Shown here: piece after piece, positions 45,893 through 53,053 of the stretch
Layout: the number at the start of each line of letters is the position of its first letter
Numbering within the stretch: position 1 is the first letter of the stretch
From: Pontiellaceae bacterium B12227
Lineage (GTDB): Bacteria > Verrucomicrobiota > Kiritimatiellia > Kiritimatiellales > Pontiellaceae
Length of the DNA stretch: 64,000 bases
Direction: 5' to 3'
Assembly: GCA_029432775.1 (NCBI GenBank)
Contig: JAROAZ010000001.1
Span: 124,001-188,000, forward strand
Notes under the pieces: generated by a model
What the model saw: only the letters and a program-made list of their open reading frames with translations
Databases searched by the model: none
What the model was told of the DNA's origin: nothing
Made by a program: the position numbers and the translations under genes

Positions 45893-46065
45893 AAAAGCTG
45901 AGTCGAGGTGATCTGCTGAAAGGTTGTGCGCGCGGTGGAGTGCTGGCCGGTATTCTCGGTCTGTGCGCGGTGCTCAACAACCGGGAAGAAAAGTTTGAAT
46001 GCGATAACCGATGTGGCCGCTGCTCGAAAAACAACAATGGAATCTGTGCGCTGGGCTTGAAATGA
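45889..46065 (+). CDS. 58-aa Cys-containing membrane peptide of the redox cluster
   Basis: Very short gene with 4-bp overlaps on both sides (NHL gene before, NapG-like gene after), which strongly supports that it is translated. The N-terminus KLSRGDLLKGCARGG plus a membrane helix resembles a Tat signal in which the second Arg is Gly. The end reads CDNRCGRCSKNNNGICALGL: Cys-x3-Cys-x2-Cys-x7-Cys, fit for a metal or Fe-S centre. No family recognised. Confidence 0.75.
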   Translation: MKKLSRGDLLKGCARGGVLAGILGLCAVLNNREEKFECDNRCGRCSKNNNGICALGLK

Positions 46066-46619
46066 AACCGGACGAAAAAAATCATAGACGCGATTTTATT
46101 CGCGGGGCCATCGCGGTTCTGATCGGCGGGGCCACCTTGACGGCGGCACGCAGCCGTTCACCCCGACTGGTTTGGCAGATCGATCCTGAAAAATGCACGC
46201 GGTGCGGTCGCTGCGCCACGCACTGTGTTCTCGCGCCCTCTGCAGTAAAATGTTTTCACTCCTATTCCATCTGCGGCTATTGCGACCTGTGCGGTGGCTA
46301 TCTGCGGCCCGATGCCAAAGGACGCGATACGGGCGCGGAAAATCAGCTATGCCCGACGGCGGCCATTAAGCGGACCTATATCGAAGATCCGTATTATCAA
46401 TATAAGATCGATGAGGATCTCTGCATCGGGTGCGGGATCTGCGTGGAAGGCTGCGATGTCTTTGGCAATGGTTCCATGTATCTGCAGGTCAAACACGACC
46501 TTTGCGTGAACTGCAACGAATGCGCCATCGCCCGCGCCTGTCCATCCGATGCCTTCAGGCGCATCCCCGCTTCCGAGGCCTACCTGCTCAAATCCGATCA
46601 GGAGAAACGCATCTCATGA
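46062..46619 (+). CDS. NapG-like ferredoxin-type protein (four [4Fe-4S] motifs)
   Basis: 185 aa. The N-terminus RRDFIRGAIAVLIGGA is a likely Tat signal, as in NapG, so it is probably periplasmic. Cys clusters in order: CTRCGRCATHC, CGYCDLCGG, CIGCGICVEGC and CVNCNECAIARAC, enough for up to four [4Fe-4S] centres, with a lone Cys before each Pro. Next to a NapH-like membrane protein, it most likely passes electrons from or to the membrane. No nitrate reductase (NapA) is nearby, so the terminal partner differs. ATG 46062 overlaps the 58-aa gene stop. Confidence 0.88.
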   Translation: MKPDEKNHRRDFIRGAIAVLIGGATLTAARSRSPRLVWQIDPEKCTRCGRCATHCVLAPSAVKCFHSYSICGYCDLCGGYLRPDAKGRDTGAENQLCPTAAIKRTYIEDPYYQYKIDEDLCIGCGICVEGCDVFGNGSMYLQVKHDLCVNCNECAIARACPSDAFRRIPASEAYLLKSDQEKRIS

Positions 46620-47914
46620 GGAAAAAAATATATCGGCCAAAAGAGGTCCGGAATCCTTTTCTACTATTGTCGTTGTGTTTCTTGTGCCTCTTCGTGGCTA
46701 TTAATTCCTACGCTGAGTTTCGTTTTCCCATGCCCGAATTTTCGACCGGCTATGAGCATCCGGCGGTGCATACGCCCATGCCTGCGAATTCCATGGTGGC
46801 GTGGGATGCGGTTGTATTGATTGTTACGCTGGCGTTAGCTTCATTTCTTGTCTTGAAACGGCGGAAGCGCAGAGAGATTTTCTGGCTGACCATTTTTTCA
46901 GTCATCTATTTCGGCTTTGTCCGCAATGGCTGCGTCTGCTCAGTCGGATCGGTTCAGAACATCATGGCAGGCATCAGTAATTCGTCGTACGGCATACCGA
47001 TTACGGTGCTGATCTTTTTTGCGGCCCCGCTGATCTTTGCGCTGCTGTTCGGCCGCGTATTCTGCTCGGCCGTCTGCCCGCTGGGGGCCATCCAGGAAGC
47101 CGTTGCGGTGAAACCCGTGAAGGTCCCGCCGGCGGTGGATAAAGTGCTCTCTGTTTTCCCGTTCATCTATCTGGGCTTGGCAGCACTTTCGGTGACGATG
47201 GACGCCGGGTTTATCATCTGCCAATACGATCCATTTGTCGGCTTCTTCAGAATGGGGGCCAGTTTCAGTATGCTGATCTTCGGTGCCGTGATGCTGATTG
47301 TCGGCGTATTCGTTGCTCGGCCCTATTGCCGCTATCTGTGCCCCTACGGTGTGCTTTTAAACTGGTGTTCCAAACTTTCATGGAAACATGCCGTCATAAC
47401 GCCCTCAGAATGTATCCAATGCAATCTCTGCGCCGGTTCGTGTCCGTACAATGCGATCAATGAACCATCGGCGGACGAAGAACCGGAAAGCCGGACGCGC
47501 GGTGCCCGGCGGTTGGGGTTCCTGATGCTGTTGCTGCCCGTGCTGACGGCTGCCGGATTTGGAGTGGGCGGATTTTTGAAGGAACCGCTCTCCAGAATGC
47601 ATCCGACAGTGCGGCTCGCTGAACGGGTTGCCGGCGAAGAGCTGGGACGTTATGAAACCACCAATATTGAATCCGAAGCGTTCCGCGGTTCGGATCAGCC
47701 AATCGAAGAACTCTATGCGGAAGCCGTCGAAATTAAAGACGACTTTCAAAAAGGAAGCCGTTGGTTTGGCGCGTTTATCGGACTGGTGATCGGTTCGAAA
47801 CTGATCAGCGTTTCCATACTTCGGAAGCGCGATGGTTATGAACCCGACAAAGGAACCTGCTACAGCTGCGGCCGTTGCTTTAAATATTGTCCGGTGAAAG
47901 CAACCGAGGATTGA
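46616..47914 (+). CDS. NapH/NosR-like membrane Fe-S protein
   Basis: 432 aa. About six membrane helices with the family's inner-face motifs CSAVCPLGA and CRYLCPYGV, then ferredoxin CIQCNLCAGSCPYNAIN at about 275, another membrane helix, and a final CYSCGRCFKYCPVKA. Members of this family move electrons between quinols and Fe-S proteins. Overlaps the NapG-like gene by 4 bp (ATGA). The first helix is encoded by DNA that resembles the cttcgtg/cacgaag repeat family (46669-46699). Confidence 0.88.
   Translation: MRKKIYRPKEVRNPFLLLSLCFLCLFVAINSYAEFRFPMPEFSTGYEHPAVHTPMPANSMVAWDAVVLIVTLALASFLVLKRRKRREIFWLTIFSVIYFGFVRNGCVCSVGSVQNIMAGISNSSYGIPITVLIFFAAPLIFALLFGRVFCSAVCPLGAIQEAVAVKPVKVPPAVDKVLSVFPFIYLGLAALSVTMDAGFIICQYDPFVGFFRMGASFSMLIFGAVMLIVGVFVARPYCRYLCPYGVLLNWCSKLSWKHAVITPSECIQCNLCAGSCPYNAINEPSADEEPESRTRGARRLGFLMLLLPVLTAAGFGVGGFLKEPLSRMHPTVRLAERVAGEELGRYETTNIESEAFRGSDQPIEELYAEAVEIKDDFQKGSRWFGAFIGLVIGSKLISVSILRKRDGYEPDKGTCYSCGRCFKYCPVKATED
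46669..46699. repeat. Repeat-like stretch inside the NapH-like gene
   Basis: Reverse complement AGCCACGAAGAGGCACAAG and beyond resembles the arms of the repeats at 22537-22610 and 50641-50700. Here it encodes LSLCFLCLFVA of the first membrane helix. Resemblance judged by eye. Confidence 0.35.
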
Positions 47915-47921
47915 TTTGTTT

Positions 47922-48899
47922 ATGACTCAACCTTCCTCAACTTCAAAACGTGTAGGAGGCGATACTATTCGCCTCAACGGAAAGATTTACACAATAGAAA
48001 AATTAATAAAGAAAGTTGGGGAAGTGTCGGTTTCCAGCACAAGGAATCACAAATTTTTCGCTCTTGTGCTATTTGTTCTTTTATACAGCTCCATGGAGTG
48101 TATGGACTTTTCTGGAGCAGGTTGGGGGGCATTGTTTTTTGCGGTATTGATTCATGAACTCGGTCACTTTCTTGGAATGATGCTAGTAGGAAGAAAGGAT
48201 GCGGCATTTCAATTCTCTTTCTTTGTAATTCCTGATGCCTTCGGGGATGGGGGAACTTCTGCAAGTAGAAAAGCAGTGGTTGCATTGGGCGGTCCCGCTA
48301 TGAGTCTCATGGTTGGACTATCGATGTGGTCTTTAGCAAATGACGCGTCGGGAGGTATCTTTGTTAAGCAACTGACCTATAGTTTGCTGTTTATAGGTAC
48401 TTTGAACCTTGTACCCATTCTTCCGTTTGATGGGGGAGAAGTAATCGAGCATCTGCTTCTCATTCGTTTCCCGAAATTTGAATTAGGCTATCTTATTATT
48501 TCAGGAATCACACTATTCATCTTTTTCTATGGGTACTATTGCGCCCAGGATCGAGTTTTAATGATTCTTATTTCGTATGCTGTGACGGCAGCTCAGTTTC
48601 ACAACGTGAAGAAAGTCGATAATATGTCCAGTATGATTTACCTTCTACGTAAAAACGGCCACGACAAGCAGGAACAATATTCGCCGAAATCAGTGAAACA
48701 GATGGAATTTTCATTGGCTTGCTTTGATGTTCAGGATGAACTGAGTGTAGCTTCGATTCTTCGTGAAGCTTGGGATCGAGCGCGAGAAGTTCCGGCGACG
48801 TATTATGAGGTTATCTTTGTCATGGCTATCTATATAATTTTAGTTGTAACGGGTGTGACTAATGGCGGAGTAGTAGAAATGTTCGGTCTGTTGAAATGA
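47922..48899 (+). CDS. M50-like membrane metalloprotease
   Basis: 325 aa; ATG 47922. HELGH at 78-82 and the distal Asp170 in NLVPILPFDGG form the site-2-protease zinc centre; about six membrane helices. Proteins of this family cut membrane segments or process peptides. The DNA is clearly AT-richer than its neighbours with many A/T-ending codons, and there is no palindrome site, so it looks like a later insertion in the redox operon. It begins 7 bp after the NapH-like stop. Substrate unknown. Confidence 0.82.
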   Translation: MTQPSSTSKRVGGDTIRLNGKIYTIEKLIKKVGEVSVSSTRNHKFFALVLFVLLYSSMECMDFSGAGWGALFFAVLIHELGHFLGMMLVGRKDAAFQFSFFVIPDAFGDGGTSASRKAVVALGGPAMSLMVGLSMWSLANDASGGIFVKQLTYSLLFIGTLNLVPILPFDGGEVIEHLLLIRFPKFELGYLIISGITLFIFFYGYYCAQDRVLMILISYAVTAAQFHNVKKVDNMSSMIYLLRKNGHDKQEQYSPKSVKQMEFSLACFDVQDELSVASILREAWDRAREVPATYYEVIFVMAIYIILVVTGVTNGGVVEMFGLLK

Positions 48900-48908
48900 G
48901 GCGCTTAA

Positions 48909-50648
48909 ATGGCACAAAACTTTAATTTTAAACAAAAACCTATGCTGAGCCTCATGGCCAAAAGTGCGGCGATGGTGGCCGGTCTGTTTGCGCTGGTTAT
49001 AGCGGTGCTGCTGATCGGGGATCACCTGCGGTTGCTTAAAATGGATCCGCTGAACGATCCGACGTTGCTGGAGCTGCGGGATCAGCTGGCAGAGTCGAAC
49101 GAAAACACGGACGCGGTTGTTGAACAGATCCGGACGTATGACCTCTATGCGCGTCGGGCCTTTTTCAGTAATCAGGAAGAGCGCCGAGCGGGCGGAGGTT
49201 TATTGCTGGCCGGCACGGTGGTCTGTTTTCTTGCGCTGAAACTTTCCAATCATTGGAACCCGAAACTTCCGGACATTGGAAAATCCGATACACCGGATCA
49301 CTGGGAACTGAACAGCCTGTTTCGTCAACTGATGGTCGGGGCCGGAATCTTTTTGGTTGCCGTTTCGCTCTTTTTCGCTTTTGTGGTTCAAAGTGATTTA
49401 TCGGTGGTGTTAGCGCATGCTGAACTGGCTGAGCAAGGCCGGCAGGATGCCGTCGATACCGAAGTCGTACCGCAGGCTTCCAGTGAGCTTGCTGAAGAGA
49501 TGAAATCCAACTGGCCGTCACTACGCGGACCGGGCGGGATCGGGCATGCGCATATGGATGACGCACCGATCAGCTGGGATGTAGAGTCGGGCGAGGGCGT
49601 GCTGTGGAAGGCGGAGGTATATGTTCCCGGATTTAATTCGCCGATCGTCTGGGATGACCGAATCTTTATGTCGGGTGCGGATGAAGAGGGGCAGGAAGTG
49701 TTCTGTCATGATGCTAACAGTGGAGAGGAACTTTGGTCGGTTACGATTGCGTCGGAGGTTGAGCCGCCGGAGGTTTCGGAGGATACGGGCTATGCCGCCC
49801 CGACGATGGCATCGGACGGTCAGCGAGTGTTTGCCATCTTTGCATCCGGCGATCTGGTTGCCCTGGATCTGGATGGAAAAGTCATCTGGCAGAAAAACCT
49901 GGGTGTACCGGACAATCCGTATGGCATGGGCTCTTCGTTGATGGCGGATGCGCAGCGGGTTTATGTGCAGTACGATCATTCTGATGCCCAGAAGGTGATG
50001 GCATTTGACGGGGCTTCGGGCAACGAGTTGTGGCGCACGGCCCGCGAGCATATTTCCTGGTCCACCCCGGTCCTGATCGAATCTCCGATTGGAACGCGAC
50101 TCGTGCTGAACGATGAAGAGCATGTGACGGCGTATGATCCAACCAATGGGAAGTCGCTTTGGCAGGTGAAATGTCTCGGTGGCGAAGTGGCACCTTCCGC
50201 TGCTTTCAATGGTTCGAACATCGTTTTTGTGGCGAATGAATACGCGCAGGCCACGGCATTGAAGCTGAATGGTGCAACGCCGGAGATTATCTGGCAGTAC
50301 GATGAATACCTGCCGGAAATTGCCAGTCCGGTGGCTACCGAGAAATATGCCTTTATCGCAACAACGGCGGGCGACATCATCTGTCTGGACATTCAGACGG
50401 GCGCAGTGAAGTGGGAGCAGGAATTTGATGAAGGGTTTAATTCCTCGCCCATCCTGGTCGACAATAAGATTTATGCCATCGATCTCGAGGGCATGGTGCA
50501 TATCATTGATGCAGAAGCTGAAACGTTCCACGAAATCGCCGTCATCGAAATGGGCCAACCCGTTTACACCACGCCTGCCTTCGTGAACAACCGCATCTAT
50601 ATTCGCGGAGAGGAAACCCTCTTTTGTATTGGGACTAATAAACACTAA
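48909..50648 (+). CDS. Membrane PQQ-like beta-propeller protein 2
   Basis: 579 aa. Two membrane helices (about 16-38 and 133-158) enclose a roughly 95-residue loop, followed by a BamB/PQQ-like propeller from about 200 to the end: GEELWSVTIAS, GKVIWQKNLGV, GNELWRTAREH, GKSLWQVKCLG, GAVKWEQEFDEG. These tryptophan-dock repeats are the family signature. Paralogue of propeller 1 at the other end of the membrane block. Two palindrome sites 23 bp apart (49244 and 49267) lie between its two helices. Confidence 0.82.
   Translation: MAQNFNFKQKPMLSLMAKSAAMVAGLFALVIAVLLIGDHLRLLKMDPLNDPTLLELRDQLAESNENTDAVVEQIRTYDLYARRAFFSNQEERRAGGGLLLAGTVVCFLALKLSNHWNPKLPDIGKSDTPDHWELNSLFRQLMVGAGIFLVAVSLFFAFVVQSDLSVVLAHAELAEQGRQDAVDTEVVPQASSELAEEMKSNWPSLRGPGGIGHAHMDDAPISWDVESGEGVLWKAEVYVPGFNSPIVWDDRIFMSGADEEGQEVFCHDANSGEELWSVTIASEVEPPEVSEDTGYAAPTMASDGQRVFAIFASGDLVALDLDGKVIWQKNLGVPDNPYGMGSSLMADAQRVYVQYDHSDAQKVMAFDGASGNELWRTAREHISWSTPVLIESPIGTRLVLNDEEHVTAYDPTNGKSLWQVKCLGGEVAPSAAFNGSNIVFVANEYAQATALKLNGATPEIIWQYDEYLPEIASPVATEKYAFIATTAGDIICLDIQTGAVKWEQEFDEGFNSSPILVDNKIYAIDLEGMVHIIDAEAETFHEIAVIEMGQPVYTTPAFVNNRIYIRGEETLFCIGTNKH
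49244..49258. repeat. TTCCARNNNYTGGAA palindrome, copy 24
   Basis: TTCCAATCATTGGAA in propeller gene 2, encoding SNHWN; a one-mismatch partner begins 23 bp later (TTCCGGACATTGGAA). Confidence 0.9.
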
Positions 50649-50700
50649 GGCACAAAGGACACGAAGAACCGGCTTAGTGCACTTCGCGTCTTTGCGGTCG
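50641..50700. repeat. Dispersed repeat, cacgaag/cttcgcg family
   Basis: AACACTAAGGCACAAAGGACACGAAG, then 15 bases, then CTTCGCGTCTTTGCG. It fills the entire gap between propeller gene 2 and the NuoEF gene and displaces a normal ribosome site there. Confidence 0.7.
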
Positions 50701-50707
50701 GAAAAAT

Positions 50708-53053
50708 ATGAACAGTGAAATAGACATTTTAGCAGTGGACCGGATTGTGGCCGAGGTGGGGCGCGATGCGGCTTCGGTGATCCCGGTGCTGCAAGCCGTG
50801 CAGAAGGTTTTTAAGTATCTTCCTCAGGAGGCGCTCGAACGGATCTGTGAGATTTCCGATATCACACCAGCGCAGATTGAAGGCGTCAGCTCTTTCTTTT
50901 CCCAGTTCCGCCGTACCCCGGTCGGGAAGCATATGATCAGCGTGTGCGATGGTACGGCCTGCCACGTGAAAGGTTCGGAGGCGGTGTATCATTCCGTGCT
51001 GCATGATCTGGGCATTTCAGACGGGGACACCGATTCCGAAGGTTTGTTTACCGTGCAGAAAGTGGCGTGTTTAGGTTGCTGCACATTGGCTCCGGCCGTT
51101 CAGATTGATGAAACAACCTACGGCCATGTCCGGACCGATACAGTTTCCAATATGATCACCGACTTTTTGGAAAACGAGGCCAACCGGGTTCCAAAGAAGT
51201 TCCAGGGATTGAAAAACGGCTCAAGCATTGGTGAGGTCCGGGTTGGATTGGGCTCCTGTTGTGTGGCGGGCGGCAGTGCAAAGATTAAGGATGCGCTGGA
51301 AGAGGAACTGGAGTCGCTGAAGTGCAATGTGGATATCAAACCAGTGGGTTGCGTGGGCATGTGCCATCGGACGCCGCTGTTGGAAGTAGTAATTCCCGGT
51401 GAAGAGCCTGTGCTTTATGCCAAAGTGGTGCCGGAAGATGTTCCCGAAATTGTGGAGCGGCATTTTAAATCGGGCCACCCGTTTATTAAAGTGCGGCATG
51501 CTGCGGAAAGCCTGCTGAAAAAACTGTATACGGATGTCGGACGAAATGTGCCGGAACGGCATGAACTGAATGTGCGGGATGAGCCGGTTGCGGATTTTCT
51601 CGGGCGGCAGACGCATATTGCAACGGAGCACTGCGGGGTGCTGAATCCTTCCGATATGGACGAGTATAAGCAACTCGATGGGTTTAAGGCACTCAAGGAT
51701 GTTTTCTTTAAAAACGATCCGGACAGCCTGATTGCTTCCATTGAAAAGAGCGGTTTGCGCGGCCGGGGCGGCGGCGGTTTTCCTGCCGCCCGTAAATGGA
51801 AAACGGTGCGCGATGAACCGGCGGAAAAGAAATACATTATATTGAACGGCGATGAAGGCGATCCCGGGGCATTTATGGACCGGATGATCATGGAGTCTTA
51901 TCCTCACCGTGTGATTGAAGGAATGATCATCGCGTCATTTGCAGTCGGGGCAACCGAGGGCGTACTTTATGTCCGGGCCGAATATCCGTTGGCCGTGAAG
52001 CGGGTTCGGTCAGCATTGATTGAGTTTGAAGAGGCCGGGTTTCTTGGCGACAACATTCTTGGAACGGGGCACTCGCTGCAACTACGGGTTTTTGAAGGGG
52101 CCGGAGCTTTTGTCTGCGGTGAGGAGTCGGCGCTGATTGCTTCGCTGGAAGGACGGCGCGGCATGCCGAATATCCGCCCGCCATTTCCGGCGCAGAAGGG
52201 GCTGAACGGATGCCCGACGCTGGTGAACAACGCAGAAACCTATTCACTGGTTCCCTGGATTGTCCGCAACGGGGCTGAACGTTTTGCTGAATTGGGAACC
52301 GAGCACAGCAAGGGCACCAAGGTGTTTTCGCTGGCCGGAAAAATTGAGCGCGGCGGCCTGATTGAAGTACCGATGGGGATTACCATAAAAGAGGTTGTCG
52401 AAGAAATTGGCGGCGGGGTTGCCAATGGTCGGACCTTTAAGGCCGTGCAGGTGGGCGGGCCTTCCGGCGGCTGCATTCCGGCTTCGCTCGGCGATACCAA
52501 GGTTGATTTTGAAGCACTGACGGAAGTCGGTGCGATGATGGGGTCCGGCGGGTTTGTGGTGCTCGACGATGAGGACTGCATGGTGGAGATGGCGCGCTAT
52601 TTCCTTTCGTTCACGCAAAGCGAGTCCTGCGGCAAATGCACGCCATGCCGCGTGGGGACCAAGCGGATGCTCGAAATTCTGGAGCGGCTTTGCCGGGGTA
52701 AAGGCCGGCAAGGCGATATTGAAAAACTGGAGCAGCTGGCGAAGACGGTCAAAGGCCAGAGTCTGTGCGGATTAGGTAAGACCGCGCCGAACCCGGTGCT
52801 GACGACGATTCAATATTTCCGCGAAGAATTTGAGGCGCACATTGAAGGCCGCTGTCCGGTGGGCAAATGCGGAAAACTGATTACCTTTTCGATTAACGAT
52901 GAATGCATCGGCTGCACCAAATGCGCGGTCGACTGTCCGGTCGAGGCCATCAGCGGTGAGCCGTATTCTGTTTTTGAAATTGATGCAGAAGCCTGCGTGC
53001 GCTGCGGGGCCTGTAAACAAATCTGTCCGGTCGATGCGGTGGTGGTGAACTGA
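50708..53053 (+). CDS. NuoE-NuoF fusion: NADH-oxidising flavo-Fe-S subunit (HydB-like)
   Basis: 781 aa. Domains in order: NuoE-like [2Fe-2S] thioredoxin fold (Cys80, 85, 121, 125); a second [2Fe-2S] thioredoxin-like domain (Cys185, 215, 219); NuoF core with GLRGRGGGGFPAARKWK, NGDEGDPGAFMDR and the N3-cluster SCGKCTPCR; then two [4Fe-4S] motifs, CIGCTKCAVDCP and CVRCGACKQICP. This is the plan of HydB/HndC-type NADH modules of bifurcating hydrogenases and formate dehydrogenases, with NuoE fused on. The next gene, overlapping by 1 bp, is its partner. No catalytic hydrogenase or FDH subunit is present. Confidence 0.9.
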   Translation: MNSEIDILAVDRIVAEVGRDAASVIPVLQAVQKVFKYLPQEALERICEISDITPAQIEGVSSFFSQFRRTPVGKHMISVCDGTACHVKGSEAVYHSVLHDLGISDGDTDSEGLFTVQKVACLGCCTLAPAVQIDETTYGHVRTDTVSNMITDFLENEANRVPKKFQGLKNGSSIGEVRVGLGSCCVAGGSAKIKDALEEELESLKCNVDIKPVGCVGMCHRTPLLEVVIPGEEPVLYAKVVPEDVPEIVERHFKSGHPFIKVRHAAESLLKKLYTDVGRNVPERHELNVRDEPVADFLGRQTHIATEHCGVLNPSDMDEYKQLDGFKALKDVFFKNDPDSLIASIEKSGLRGRGGGGFPAARKWKTVRDEPAEKKYIILNGDEGDPGAFMDRMIMESYPHRVIEGMIIASFAVGATEGVLYVRAEYPLAVKRVRSALIEFEEAGFLGDNILGTGHSLQLRVFEGAGAFVCGEESALIASLEGRRGMPNIRPPFPAQKGLNGCPTLVNNAETYSLVPWIVRNGAERFAELGTEHSKGTKVFSLAGKIERGGLIEVPMGITIKEVVEEIGGGVANGRTFKAVQVGGPSGGCIPASLGDTKVDFEALTEVGAMMGSGGFVVLDDEDCMVEMARYFLSFTQSESCGKCTPCRVGTKRMLEILERLCRGKGRQGDIEKLEQLAKTVKGQSLCGLGKTAPNPVLTTIQYFREEFEAHIEGRCPVGKCGKLITFSINDECIGCTKCAVDCPVEAISGEPYSVFEIDAEACVRCGACKQICPVDAVVVN

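Noticed and set aside
46062-47914. Periplasmic nitrate reductase operon
   Set aside because: NapG- and NapH-like proteins are present, but there is no NapA, NapB or NapD, and the flanking propellers are unrelated to it.
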